Made by a program: the position numbers and the translations under genes. From contig JALMQS010000075.1 of assembly GCA_024734495.1 (NCBI GenBank), positions 8,355,313 to 8,419,312 on the forward strand: DNA of 64,000 bases. The letters run 5' to 3'. This DNA is from Forficula auricularia (lineage: Eukaryota; Arthropoda; Insecta; Dermaptera; Forficulidae). Below the pieces are notes generated by a model. The model was not told the origin of the DNA. It worked only from the letters and a program-made list of their open reading frames with translations, and did no database searches. Of the stretch, positions 9,970 to 22,476 are shown piece by piece (the first letter of the stretch is position 1; each line of letters starts with the position of its first letter).

Positions 9970-11632
9970 TCCATGGATGCTGTGAATGCTGCGTATCGCT
10001 AAAATTTCAAAACGTCAAAAATATTTTCATACCGTGTTACAAAAATCTAATGTTAAATTTGAAAAATACCACAAAATTTTGAGTTTATCGATGAATTTTA
10101 CAAAAAAGTGTGTGTGTGTGTGATTTCTATATTTGTCGAAAGACAATTACAAAAGTCTTTTATTTGGAAACCGATAGTACAAGATAAAATAATCCTAGTC
10201 GGCTGATACAGGTGAGAATCTTGGAAAGCTGTATGTAATGGCGATAGGGTTTTCTTTTTTTCAGCAGACAGACTGTGGACCTTGAAACATACGCACTATA
10301 TTTCAAAAGACTAGTTATACTATGTTGTAAATCAGGATTGTCCAATCTTTTAGCTTACACACAGGCCACATTTGAAGAAAAAAATTGTCTCGCACCGCGA
10401 ATAAAATATTATAATTCTATTGATATTTGTTATTAAAAAAAAATAGTTAATAATATAGAAATAAGAACCTTATTATTTTTTAGCTCATAGTGAGCTTCTA
10501 ATTTTACTTTTCGTAAATTTTATACTTGAAACTAGCTAATATGATATTATGTATTAATATTTTTTAATTAATATAAAATTCTAATAAAGAGACAATATTC
10601 AATTTTTCTTTCAGATCGGTATCTAATTGTTGTTCTGAAACATTCAATGAGAAAGTTTGCAAGTAGAAAATTTATTTCTAATGAAAATGGAGTCCAAAAT
10701 AGACCAAAATGATGAATATTTTTTCGGAAATCTTGAAATCTAGTTCCAAATTTAAAATTAGCAGTTTTATTTTTCGAAAACTTCTCAGTAGGTTTTCAGA
10801 TTTATTATTTTAGAGGAAAAAATTATCAGTTCAAATAGTGGTGTGTTTTCCAGTATCTACATATAAATCTCAATGTTTTAAGGAATTTTATTACTTTATA
10901 TTGGGTTGGACAGCCCTGGTTTAAATCGAATGGGATCAAAGAAGGATATGAGGGATGATAATTTTTTTTAAAGGGTCACGGAAGTAATAATTCCTGACTA
11001 TTCATTATCTATTGACATGTAAGAACGTGGAAAGATCTAAAAGACAAGTCTTGACAAGTTTTAATCCAGGAGAGAAATTATCAATTAATTGTGATTGTTC
11101 TACTTGTACTAGAATGATATAACTATAGACTTGGTTAGTGTCGTAGCATATAAATTACTGAAATAATAAATATTTTAGAAAATGAAAATATGAGAAGAGG
11201 AAGAATTTTCAAATATTCGAAACTTAATTATTTTCTTTTTATCTTAGATAGTTGAGCTTATAATTTTGCTTTTAGTGAATTTTATTCTTGGAAAAAGCTT
11301 CAAGTATTGTACAAAAATATACATTCATATTTCGAAAAAGGGGATAAATATATCTCTATATATATAAATATGAATGTTTTATGGAAGTTTATGATTTTAT
11401 ATATCAGTACTGGGCCGCTTGCGGTCCGCGGGCCACGGGTTGGACAGCCCTGTTGTAAATAATCGGCGTCACATCGTAATTTTAGTTAATTAAACCAATT
11501 CAAAACTTTCCTCCCTCTAGTTCGTTTGGAAATTTCCCATGCTTAAGGGAAAAATAAAATAAAATTTTAAAAATTGGTAGGTTATATTTTGGACATCATC
11601 CTCTGGTTGAAATGTCACCGCCCCTTACAAGC
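9970..11632 (-). repeat. ~540-bp repeat (copy A), interrupted by a hAT element
   Basis: Apart from the insert at 10333-11452, this segment is an inverted copy of 16460-16947. Shared blocks include AATTTCAAAACGTCAA, TTATCGATGAATTTTAC, TTTGTCGAAAGACAA, TTTTTCAGCAGAC and GTTGAAATGTCACCGCCCC. Strand is given relative to copy B. There is no recognisable coding sequence. The two copies are 4.8 kb apart in inverted orientation. Confidence 0.75.
10333..11452. mobile_element. hAT-family non-autonomous element with 8-bp target duplication
   Basis: The termini are inverted: CAGGATTGTCCAATC at the left and GGTTGGACAGCCCTG at the right (ends CAGG...CCTG). An exact 8-bp direct repeat TTGTAAAT flanks it at 10325-10332 and 11453-11460, the size hAT transposases make. 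The related repeat at 16.5 kb has the undisrupted site (reverse complement ATTTTAAATAATCAGTG), an independent empty-site control. An internal copy of the right terminus near 10905-10920 points to an internal duplication. No transposase frame is present, so it would need one supplied in trans. Confidence 0.85.
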
Positions 11633-13234
11633 TGGACTACTAGTGAATTCACTACAGATTTGTCAATACATGTTTTGCTTATCGTGTATTGAAAAATTGA
11701 TTAAATTTTATTAACATAATTGTCATAATTCATTCCGACAACCACGACAAAAGAATGGAAGGTCGTAAAAGTTCCTTCTGGTTACAAAATGTTTCTAATT
11801 TATATCGCAAAGAGCTAAGTAGATTTAAGACTCACTAGTTTCATGAGTTTCTGATGAAATGTGAAGGGAATCAGAAAAAAGTGGATTAGAGCTCTTGAAC
11901 TAGCTAATGACCTGAAATTTCTCAGAAAAGTTTTTATTTATTAAGATGTACCTTTAGGGACCAAGTTTCATATTTAGAATCTCACCAGAGATTTGGTGTC
12001 ATAAAACTTTTGATTTTGCAGCTAATAAAACAAGTATTAAAAAAATTTACTTTTTTCTCTAATTTTGACTTTAACTTATTTTAAGACTTTTATATAATAA
12101 TAATAAATCAATTGCTGGTTACCCCACATATTCCTGCCCTTTGACATTCATAATATTTATAATTTAAGAATTACATAAAATAATTAAGTATCTGGGAGGA
12201 TGTAGGTCAAAATTATTAATTTAATATAAAAAATTCATTTTTTCAACATTGTAGGTATAGTTCAGGATTTCTCATATGTTCTTTCAAATTTTTATAGATA
12301 TTTTTTTTAATTTAATAATTTTATTCCCTCCCTCCCCCTTTTGGACATTTCTAAATGCGATAAGAATTTTTTTTTGGTTAAATTTCAAATTTCAGTTTGC
12401 TTTATAGTCTACAATTATAGAATGAAAAAATATAAATATACAAATATTAATATCCAATTTAGATTTATTTATACCAAGCAGAAGACAGTCTTTGATATAT
12501 TCTTTATAAATTAAATGTATTTTCTTAATTATAATTATTTAAATAATTTGTCATTGTATTTATTAAATTGAGGTGAGCAATTTTTGTAGAGATAATTTTA
12601 TAGATATTTTGTGAAATAATTTGTTTGTTATTCATTTCGAAATATACACACTTTAAGTAAAATTATTGCAAATGTGTGGGATTTCACGTTTCATCATGAA
12701 ATTATTCCCATCGGGTTCACTTTCTATTATAAAATTAGATGTTTTTAGTCTATTTCCTATATAGTTTACTTTTAATCATGTGCATACTCATTGGAAAATA
12801 TCCTATTCTAAACCTATTATCAATTTGAACATCGAAATTATCATGCATTTTAAATTAAACCTCTGATTCAGTTGAGTTTTAAATAAAAATAGAAATAAGT
12901 TATAGGGTTTGCCAGGCCTTAGAACAAGTGTTTTATTGTGATACTGTAATTAAATGAAATTATTTAGTAAGATAATTTTTTTCTTTTTTTTTCTCTTATT
13001 CGTGCCTGACTTCTGAAACAGAAATGAAATGAAGAAATTCAGAAAAGAATTGAACGTTTTTTCTAATGAGCTGAAATTAAATATACAGAATTGTAATAAT
13101 AAGCTGTAACTTTTAAGCAATACTACAACTTTTTACCTCAAACCGTTAGGTAACAAAACATACTATTACAGAAAGCTCATGGACGAACTATTAGCTAAAA
13201 TATCGACTCTGAACTCAATATTTTCAAATAAATT

Positions 13235-13712
13235 GACACGTCCTGATGTGGCCATTCACTTGACTTTATCATACACTTCTGGTTGAGTTTGGTACAAGGG
13301 CCTAGATTTTTAATTTTTAACCCCCTTCCACCCCCCATAATTTTGGGTCGATATGCACCAAAATCTAATGAGCTCTTAATCTCAATGGACCAAAACTACG
13401 TGTGAAATTTGGTTTCGATATTCACACTAGTTTTTGAAATAGCTCGTCCACAAAAATTTGGTAAAGCATAGACTAACAACCAGACTAATAGACTAAAAGA
13501 TTTTTGCCAAAACAGTTATTATTTCGAAAAATATAATTTTTTCGATTTTCACTTATTAGGGCTTTTTTGTAGTCCGAAAGCCATGGTTTCGCTCAATTTT
13601 TTTAATCAAAATGGTTTAAGCCGTTTTTGAGATATTTCGAAAAAAAGAAGCAAAAAAAAAAACAATTTTTTCATGCACAATTACAATACTTGACCACACA
13701 TGGTAAAGTAAA
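13235..13712 (-). repeat. CTTTACCATACA-family repeat, copy 2
   Basis: On the minus strand it runs from TTTTTACTTTACCATGTGTG-type sequence at 13712 to the outer block GGCCACATCAGGACGTGTC at 13235. It is therefore one of the longer copies. The two ends carry inverted sequences (ACTTTACCATA near 13700; TATGATAAAGTCAAGTG near 13270), which suggests short, imperfect terminal inverted repeats. Confidence 0.65.
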
Positions 13713-15142
13713 AATTAGAAAAAGATAAACCCAAATTAATTTTACCATACTATGCGAAACTTGAAAACATAAATTGAAATCATTACGAGTAACCCAGTAT
13801 TAGGGACCTATTGCGACTCTAGAAAAAGAATTGAAATCCAATATAAAAGATAAATTACATAGTTTCAAGAAGACAGGGGTTTATAGCTTAAAATACAAAT
13901 TCTGCGAGGCAATTTTCTTGGGGAAAAGCGAGATAATTTAAAAATTCGTGTAACTGTACATTTTCACCATTTTAAAAACGAGAAAAAATAAAATTCTCTA
14001 GCTGAACATCTAAGTACATATAACCACTCGTTCCAGATTATTCAAGAATCAGTTTAATTAAAGCAGAAGGCGATCCAAAACTAATAAGTACAATTGAGTC
14101 TTTAATTGAAATCTTATCGTATAACAAATATCTACAGAATTGACTGTTTAGTAAAATTAAATTATCAAGTGCAAAAATTTAAAGTACCGAAAAAAAGAAA
14201 AAAGTATATAGTCTAATTTTCTTCTTTCCCCATTAAAAGGTCGATGTGCTCCCAATTTGGCATTCGTTTGTGAAGTGACCTGCTTACTATTCCTACAACA
14301 AAATTAATTTACCTACTATTCAATTTGAACCCATGAGAAATAACAGATAAAGGCTGATGATCAAGGTCAACCATTGGAAACAATAGTCTCTACCAAATAT
14401 ATTTACCTACCTATATTTTTTTGGGTAGAGAATATAGTTTCGAAAATTTTAACTTGATATAGGTAGATATAGGTATATGTTTATTTACATCAAGCAGAGG
14501 ACAACATCTTTGATTTCTCTTTATGAATTATCAGCCCTGCTACTCTCGGCAAACTCAATCTTTTCAAATAAACAAGATTGATATTATCTTTAATGGTTAA
14601 GACCAAGCTACAACATTATGGGTAGCAAGAAATAGTATAATCAAACGGACCACTCTTCCTATTACCATATAAGCTAAATTGTTATTGTGATTATAATAAT
14701 TTCTGAAGGGGAAAGATTCACATCTCATTTTACAAAGCATAAAATTATCTTTAAGAAGTCATTTTTGTCGTTAAATGTTTTTCCTCTCTAACTCTTTCTG
14801 AGTATCACAATAAATAATTAAAAAGTAAAATTATCTACTTTCATTTAGTTAATGATTATTATTTCAGTTAAAAGTGAAGTACATGGGTAGGTACTTTATT
14901 TCAAAATGGTCTTTAAACGTTTGAAATTGTTTATTTATTATATTTATTTACTTATATAAATTATGGTGATGATTGCCTTGAGGAAGTTTTTAAAAACAAT
15001 CGAGAGATTAATTTTTTATTTCATCAACGTTTATAAATTTTATACTTTGTTTTACAATTGAATATTAAAAAGGAATTATAAAATACTTGAATTACTGATG
15101 GTTATTCTGGGGAATAAATGAGTATAATAATATAATATTTGT

Positions 15143-15219
15143 GATGGGATGACCCGACAGTGAATCGTATTGTTCCTGTGTGTATTTAATATTTGAGATG
15201 GGATGACCCGACAGTGAAG
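15143..15219. repeat. Two-copy direct repeat
   Basis: GATGGGATGACCCGACAGTG occurs twice, about 55 bases apart, each copy preceded by TATTTG or similar. Function unknown. Confidence 0.6.
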
Positions 15220-15509
15220 GTCTGATCAAGTCTGTCTAAGCCTTGTGCCAAGGGGCCTTTTATATCTTCCTAAATTTAATAAAAAAAATATCTTCCTAAA
15301 TTGATGAATCGGCAGGTTTGATGATATCATCAAGGCTGTCGATTCTGCACTTTTTGGGCGCGTAACTTATATTGTAAATTTCTTTTAAACTTAGATAAAA
15401 GATAATCATTTTAATCATTTGGTAAGAATTCATGAATTAAGTAAATAAGTATCAAAAATTTAAATACTAAATAAAGAACATTGTTAGAGTTCGTAGCTGT
15501 GATGAAACT

Positions 15510-15959
15510 ATATTAGATGAATGAGGAGGTATCAGCCAAAGATGGAATCACTGGGATCAATAAAACACCTTTAATAAAATGTTTCGGCCTGAATTTATTT
15601 GGCCATCTAATTAGAGTTATACACAAAATGAGGTACACATATGTGATCGAACCAAGCCTGTCAAAAATAAAATTTTTTAGCTTCATGTATATTTATAACG
15701 TGCCTGGACTCAAAAGTTTCAGAATGAGTCATTTCATTCTGAAACTTTTGGGTCCAGGCACGTTATAAATTTACATGAAGCTAAAAAATTTTATTTTTGA
15801 CAAGGCTTGGTTCGATCACATATGTGTACCGCATTTTGTGTATAACTCCTAATTAACTGAAGATGGCCAAATAAATTCAGGCCGAAACGTTTTATTAAAG
15901 GTGTTTTATTGAACCCATTGATTCCATCTTTAGCTGATACCTTCTCCTTCATCTAATAC
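15510..15959. repeat. 450-bp near-perfect palindrome carrying a hammerhead-like motif
   Basis: TATTAGATGAATGAGGAGGT at the left pairs with ACCTTCTCCTTCATCTAATA at the right. The arms remain complementary over about 220 bases to a very tight centre near 15734 (CAGAATGAGTCATTTCATTCTG). Transcripts from either strand would form a long hairpin. The 83-codon plus-strand frame at 15517 exists only because the arm lacks stops. It has the same general form as the palindromes at 6.3 and 22.4 kb. Confidence 0.85.
15857..15892 (+). ncRNA. Hammerhead-like ribozyme motif in the right arm
   Basis: CTGAAGA (15857-15863), one extra T, stem II GGCC / GGCC with an 11-base loop, GAAA (15884-15887), then CGTT. 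ACGT can pair with a second molecule to form stem III, as described for dimeric hammerhead variants of Penelope-like elements. The left-arm copy on the minus strand keeps GGCC...GGCCGAAAC but has lost CTGAAGA (TTAGATGG instead). Confidence 0.5.
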
Positions 15960-16459
15960 ACTTAATAAAGAACATTTATTACTAAAAGTGACTACCCATT
16001 TGAAACTATTGTAAATCTCTCATTTCTTTTTCCATTTTTAATATTAAGCTATTTATATTAAGATCTTGTAGTACAAAAAATTGTTTTTCGTATTTGAAAA
16101 GAGAAAAATTTAGTGGTGCGGTGAAAGAAATTAATTACCTACTCCAATTAATTAAAGAAAAAGATATTTAACTTAAAATAACAATAATTTTATAAAAAAA
16201 TTGAATTAATTTAATAGACATATGTTTTAGTGTCTCGTAAGTTCAAAAACATAAAGAATGATAGAGTGTGAGAGAAGAATTGGCCGGAAAAATGTGTCGT
16301 GATTTTGAAACAAACAGTCTGGGAAGAACCCTTTGGAATCGGTTCAACGGTATAAAAAAGTCATCAAGACGGCCATAGCTCGAATACAAACACGATACTA
16401 GAAGAAGAAGAATAAATTCAATAAGAACATTTTTAGCCTATATTTTCTGTGTACATATC

Positions 16460-16947
16460 AGTAGGGGGCGGTGACATTTCAACCAGAGGATGCTGCCCAA
16501 CATATAACCCTTCAAATTTTAAAATTTTATTTTATTTTTTGCTTACGCATGGGGAATTTCGATGGGACACTGATTATTTAAAATATAGTATACAGTATAC
16601 CTAGTCTTTTGAAATACAGCTTAGGTTTCAAGGTCCCCGATATGTCTGCTGAAAAAAAGAAACCCTATCGACATACATAAGCGAAATCCTACAATACATC
16701 TTTCCAGGATTCTGACTCGTATCAGCCGACTAGAATCATATGACTTGTACTATTGGTTTAGAAATAAAATTGTCTTGTCTTTCGACAAATATAGAAATCA
16801 CACAATACACACATTTTTTGTAAAATTCATCGATAAACGCAGAATTTTGTATTATTTTTCAAATTTAACATTATATTTTTTTGTAACACGGTATGAAAAT
16901 ACTCTTGACGTTTTGAAATTTTAGGGATGCGCAGAATCCATGGGCCG
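16460..16947 (+). repeat. ~490-bp repeat (copy B), without the hAT insert
   Basis: This is an inverted copy of 9970-11632 minus the hAT element. Read in reverse complement, the site corresponding to the insertion is TATATTTTAAATAATCAGTG with no duplication. That makes it a paralogous empty site for the hAT element at 10333-11452. Confidence 0.75.
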
Positions 16948-17765
16948 CATGCCACTGATATGTAAATATATAGGTTTGTATCTTAGTTATCGAAATCTTG
17001 AAAATGGTCAAGTTTCGATTTTTTCTAATTTTCTAGATTTTTCATCAGAAACTAGAAAGATCAAAATCTAATCAGTCATTCGTTTTTAAAATTATACTAA
17101 CATTTTGGCGCCAGAAAGAACTTTTTACGATCTGTTCTTCATTTATTGAAAGTTAATGGAATCTTGATATACAGATACACAGACAAACTGGAAAAATCTT
17201 CAAAACTTTGACGCTTGCTTACAATAGACTTAGAAAATAAATGAAATACGAGTATCAACAATTCAAATATCACGATCGATTCACAAGTTTGCCCAATTGC
17301 TATTAGCTATTACTACATATATTTTGAATCGTGTTCATTTAAGATACGGGTACTAATGTATATTTTTGTATGCCTGTGTGGGTGGGTGATAGGGGCGAGA
17401 TTGTAAAGTGTGTGGAGGAATTAAACTCGAGTCACCGCTGTGGAAATCGGTAAGACTACACACATCAAACAACCTGAAAGCCATTAATATGGCTATTAAT
17501 TTTTTTGCGGGATGAATAATTTTCATTTTCATCTGTTAATTTTGTTATACTTACACTCTTATTTTCTCAAGTTTCCTCGGTATCTGAGTTAGACATTTAA
17601 ATGAGATTTCTACACGTTGCAGACATTTCAAAATATAACCATCTCCCTATCCTTAGTCCTTCCAAAATCCCCACTAAGGTCCTCTCTCAAACATCCTAAA
17701 AAACTGGGGTTTTTCCTGAGCATTTTCCTAGATAAAAATAATCAAAAACCCCCGATACTCTACCT

Positions 17766-18362
17766 AATTACACTGTTCGACAAAAAATTTCTCGCCGTAA
17801 ATCTAACAATAGATTCCGGTAGAGTTTTATATGCTGATAATCATGCAATTTCCCAATTTTTTACAACATGTCAGAGTTTTGAGATATTATAGGTCAAAAT
17901 GACGAAAAAGGCCATTTTGACCTATTTTCGAGTCCCATTAAATATTAAACAGCAATATTTGAAATCAAAATATTTTGTTGACGTAATAGAAAACAGCTTC
18001 CTCTTTGATTTTCAAATTACCATTTGTTTTTACCTCAATTATAACTCGAGTTATATCTAAAAAACTAAAACTACGTGATTTTAAAGGATAATAAACAAAG
18101 ATAAAAACATAAGTTTTTAGTCTTTTAGTTATAACTCGAGTTCTAATTGAGCTAAATATTTTGATTTCAAATATTGCTGTTTAATATCTAATGGGACTCG
18201 AGAATAGGTCAAAATGGCCTTTTTCGTCATTTTGATCGATAATATCTCAAAATTCTGACGTGTTGTAAAAAATCGGGAAATTGCATGATAATAAGCGTAT
18301 AAAACTCTACTAGAATCCATTGTTAGACTTAGCTGGAGAAATTTTTGTCGAGCAGTGTAATC
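17766..18362. repeat. ~600-bp palindrome
   Basis: The left arm begins AATTACACTGTTCGACAAAA and the right arm ends TTTTTGTCGAGCAGTGTAAT. Arms of about 200 bases share GGTCAAAATGRCSWAAAAAGG-type blocks and are separated by about 150 bases that include ATAACTCGAGTTAT twice. No CTGANGA...GAAA motif is present, unlike the other three long palindromes. Confidence 0.8.
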
Positions 18363-18660
18363 AATAGACTAAAATTTACCAAATGGTTACTGTATAAATA
18401 AATTTACGATTACCCATATCGGCGAATGCCCTTTGCAGGGCAATGTACGATTTTTTCGTTCCACTCTGTAAATAAAAATCTCACATATCTTGGGATGAAA
18501 CTGTATATAGATTGTATCAAATTTGCTCAATAAAAAAGACATTATAAAAAAAAGACATTTCAAAATATGAATAGGCCAAAAAATATTTTTGTGTGAATTC
18601 AATACCAAAGCCCAACTAGGGGGTGGAAAATAATAGTAAGGCAAAGGCTAATTTAATTAC

Positions 18661-18935
18661 CTTGATGGTCTGAACGTCGAACGTGTCACAAGTGTCTTGA
18701 TCCTGGCCGATACACTCGAGACGAACGTCGCCGTTGACACCTCCATCTCTGTCGGCGATCGTGATGTTTAACTGTAGAGGGGTTTGGTCTAGACCTGAGG
18801 ACGCAACCGCTTGCTCATTTAACTTGACTGCGTACGGACGACCCAGAAATTGCGGGGCATTGTCATTCACGTCAAGAATGGGCACCTCACGTCGGAGAGA
18901 CACCGTATTCGCCTCAGAGCCGGCGAACGACTCAT
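18661..18935 (-). CDS. Cad87A: Cadherin-87A-like, exon 3 (end of repeat 1, start of repeat 2)
   Basis: This exon encodes residues 107-198. The acceptor TTGTTGGCAG precedes ATGAGTCG, and the single base left from exon 2 completes a GAT codon. Cadherin repeat 1 ends in DVNDNAPQF (residues 128-136), the hallmark inter-repeat calcium-binding linker. Repeat 2 starts with GRPYAVKLNEQ and contains DRD at 168-170. Two cysteines at 181 and 189 (LECIGQ, DTCDTF) could form a disulphide; this pair is also my recollection of the insect cadherin-87A family, so it supports the assignment. The donor is AAG|GTAATT at 18660 and the exon ends in phase 0. Nothing suggests pseudogene decay. Confidence 0.87.
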
Positions 18936-19955
18936 CTGCCAACAAATTGAGAAGATTTAAAAATATTTTCGGGTATTTTATTTATTAATTTCAAGGATAT
19001 CATAGATTCTACAGTGAAAAAATGATATATTTATAGTTAAGAAATTATATTTGATTTGAATAGATGGTGAAATCGACCTCTGTTAAATATGAATAAATGA
19101 TATTTGAAGTATTCTCATATTTTCGAAGCAACTCTAGATATATTAATAGATAAGATGCCGCTATTTGAACCAAGCCCCAATAAATAAATTATGAAAATAT
19201 TGTTATTTAAGTAAAATAGTGGAATAGATAAATTTAATAGTTGGGTATTTAAATGAAATAATATGTAGGTAATTACGACAAGAAATTATATAAACTTGAA
19301 TATTTTTTCTTTTATAATTTCTAACTAGAAGATGAGTATATTCATTTGATGTAGAATCTATATTCAATCACATGAATTATATAAATATTTATTTTAATTG
19401 TGAATTATTATATTTGATTTAAGTTACGAGGTAACTAATTTTATTATATATTAATATTTCTTATAATCTTATAGTGGGTTTTAAATAAAAAATTAATAAT
19501 GTAAACAAAATTTTTGTTCATTTTTTTTAAAAATATCTTAATTATTAAGATATCACTATTTGAAAAAAATCTAAGTCGTTTTATGATAACAAGACATTCG
19601 TTTATATAAAATAAGAGGTTTTATTAGACGTAAACAAGACGCTCATTTAATATTAAGAGATATCGAATAGAATAAAATAAATCACTCAAGTAAATAATAT
19701 ATTTGGATTAAATAGTTGAAAATTTGGCCATATTTGGAATGATTTCGATATATCTTGATTATTAATAAAATATCTGTGGAATAAATAAAAGCTCATTAAA
19801 AATGCTCAACTCTATCAATATACGAGATTTACTATAAAGAAATCGTTTCTTCAGTGTAGATATAAGCCAGGGATGTATCCAGGCACCCCCCCCCCCTCCT
19901 ACACTAAGTATATTGAAATAATTTATTGATTCTTTTTTGTATAAAATAAGAACAT

Positions 19956-20126
19956 ATTATTTTATAAAACAATCTCAAAACGTTTATTAGATATCTAAAC
20001 GTTTCTAAAGAAATTCTCCCTTCATCAATGGAATTTGGAAAAATAGTTGCTTTAAAAAGCAACTATAAACAAATAAAGATTTATTGAAATTCTAATAAAC
20101 GTTTTGAGATTGTTTTATAAAATAAT
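19956..20126. mobile_element. 171-bp MITE with ~35-bp terminal inverted repeats
   Basis: ATTATTTTATAAAACAATCT at 19956 and AGATTGTTTTATAAAATAAT ending at 20126 are perfect inverted repeats. They continue inward through CAAAACGTTTATTAG. The internal sequence (TAGTTGCTTTAAAAAGCAAC) is also palindromic. The flanks are too AT-rich to fix a target duplication. Superfamily not assigned. Confidence 0.75.
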
Positions 20127-21735
20127 TTTTATTTATTTTACACTAGGTAGTGCAAATTCTCGAAAATTAAAACTTTTTTTAAAATTGTATTTATAATGTA
20201 GGATGATTCATTCGTGTCTATGATTTATATATTCATTTGAAGATTCATAGGGATTTGGACAAAATAATTTCAAAAACAAGAATTTATCAATGTTTAACGT
20301 TTCATCGATTTATTTCCATTTCTTCCGAGTTATTGAAGAGGTCTGAATAAATCCACGAAGCATTTAGCTTTAATAAAATTTTGAATTTATATTTGTCCAC
20401 ATTTCAACAAATCTTCAAATGAATTGTATTAATTTAATTTAAAATTTAATAGCACTTTTATTTCGTTATCTCTATATTAATATAGATCTAGATTATTTAT
20501 AATAGATACAACAATCTCTATATAATTATAAAGCAGCTTGAGTTCCGTAAAGTAAGGCAACATTAAATACTTTAAGCAGTGGGCTAAACAGCTTATAAAA
20601 ATATCTATAAAATAGTTAAAGAGAAAGTGGTAATATTACTCCAAGCTGATTATACTATTAATAATTCATGAAATTACTATTATTTTGTATTTTAATTTAT
20701 TGATTAGAAGAATCTATACATCTCCTATTAGTAGATGGAAAACTTAATAAATTATCAAGAAAAAAATATAATTTGAAATTTAAATTTTGAATACCCTTAC
20801 ATTTTTTATCTTTTCTACATAAAATATGAGTTTTTGTGAAAATAACTGAACATTTTAGAATTACTGAAGTAAGGGTGGGCAGATGTTACTTTTGTATAAC
20901 TAATTTATGAATATCGATTCATGTCAGAATGTCGATCACCATCGCTGTCTTTTTCCTCATTCTTGTGGTGGATGACGCCATCTCAAAGCTATCTGACCTC
21001 TAAAAAAATCAAGACACCTCTTTCTAAAAGAGACATCAACATCACATATTTTTACATCTCATGAATTCTAATACAAAGCTAAATTCTGTTGTGTAAAATG
21101 TTCTTATCAAAATTAAATGATCAAGACAAATAAATTCATGAATGGAATTGAAAAAATTGTATTAAAACATTAATGGGGAAGCTAAGATTGAAAATATCTA
21201 AACTTCTAATGCATATTCTCTTCCAAATAGGTTGTGACTTGCCTTTAAAATAAATACTATTTTTGAGTGAGTGATTTATTTCATAAACTCATTGTCTTTG
21301 ATTGATAAAAATGACAAATAGGTAAAAAAAAAACTGTCACAAAGTTTTTTTCTCTAAAGTAGTGTACAAATGCTAAAAATTTTGTAGATTGGAACACATC
21401 GAGTTTTGGAATGTTTAATTTTTTATTCAATTTTGTAGTAAATATTCCATTTGTCTCATTAGGATTGGCATCTGACTAAAGTGGGTATTTTGTTATTTAA
21501 AATAAATTAATTTAAAAAATATAATAGATGCATTTTTTTAGAAACAGCTGGCACGTAAGAATGGAGATTTTATCAGGGTTCAAAAGAGTTATCATCAAAA
21601 TAATTAAACAAGTTATCAAGTTCACAAGTTAAGAGTTATCATCAAAATAATTTCACAAGTTAATAGTAAAGAACTAATGATAAACCAGAAAAGAAAAAAG
21701 TCGTTGTAAGCTTTCTTCCTGAATCCTTTTAAACC

Positions 21736-21771
21736 CTGAAGAAGTAGGGTATATCTACCCAAACGTCGCCG
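21736..21771 (+). ncRNA. Degenerate hammerhead-like motif
   Basis: CTGAAGA (21736-21742), one extra A, a strong stem (GTAGGG / CTACCC with loop TATAT), then AAACGTC. The G of GAAA is missing, so the core is broken, but the layout matches the intact examples in this window. Confidence 0.3.
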
Positions 21772-22361
21772 ACTTTTAAAAAATTGAAAATAACATTCCA
21801 ATAAATTATTTTATACCGAATCATTATTTTTTTTTCCTTGGTCTGTCTCCCCATGCAATCTCGATTCAAAAAATAATCAACAAACTGAAATGTAGATTTT
21901 AAATTCGAAATCTGAATAAAATATTAGAGATTTAATTTGAAATAATATATGGATGGGTAATGTACTCAATCCCTACAGAGTAGGGAATTGAATTAAGGGT
22001 GTCAGAGGCTTTTTATATCAACAGGTAGGTATATGATAAATTATATGTAAATAAATAATTTTAAAAAGAGATGTGACTGGACACTTTACCTGCATTTAAT
22101 GAAAAAAATTATTAAATCAAAAAATAGATTTTTAATAAATTATTATTTTTAAATTTATTAATAGGGTAGCTCGAAATGTAGTTGGGTGCTAAAGTTCACT
22201 TCTCCCACGATTGCGTAAACAGTACAGAGTCTTGAAAATGTTATCACTTTACCACAAAGAGAAACAAAGAGGTTGTCCTCTGCTTGATGCAAATAAACAT
22301 ACACACATATATATAATCGAGATGATATATCTGTATATATATTATTTATTTGTTTGAGGCT

Positions 22362-22392
22362 ATAGTTTCGAAGACTTGGTCTTCATCATCAG
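22362..22392 (-). ncRNA. Hammerhead-like ribozyme motif in the left arm
   Basis: On the minus strand: CTGATGA (22392-22386), one extra T, a perfect 6-bp stem II GAAGAC / GTCTTC with loop CAA, GAAA (22369-22366), then CTATAGCC. CTGATGA is the canonical form of the hammerhead core. The stem III region CTATAG is short and self-complementary. The upstream and downstream sequence gives only a weak stem I. Confidence 0.5.
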
Positions 22393-22476
22393 TCTTTCTT
22401 CAATTATAAATGTTTTTCATGGAGTCAATATCATATGGATATTGACTCCATGAAAAACATTTATAGTGAAGAAAGA

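Larger units (their letters stand above)
5573..18660 (-). other. Intron 3 of the cadherin gene (13.1 kb)
   Basis: It runs from donor GTAATT (18660) to acceptor TTTTCAG (ending 5573). It contains three long palindromes, an AACCGACTTC-family element, a hAT remnant within a short tandem array, a nested hAT element inside a longer repeat that recurs inverted near 16.5 kb, and one CTTTACCATACA-family copy. I recognise nothing in 5600-6060, 6590-6770, 7515-8270, 9350-9965, 11640-13230, 13715-15140, 15965-16455, 16950-17760 and 18365-18655. Short fragments at about 12471-12520 and 14475-14590 match the outer part of the palindrome at 22253-22613. Confidence 0.65.

Noticed and set aside
15517..15768. 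83-codon frame across the palindrome centre
   Set aside because: It is the palindrome arm read through; related arm copies do not keep it open.
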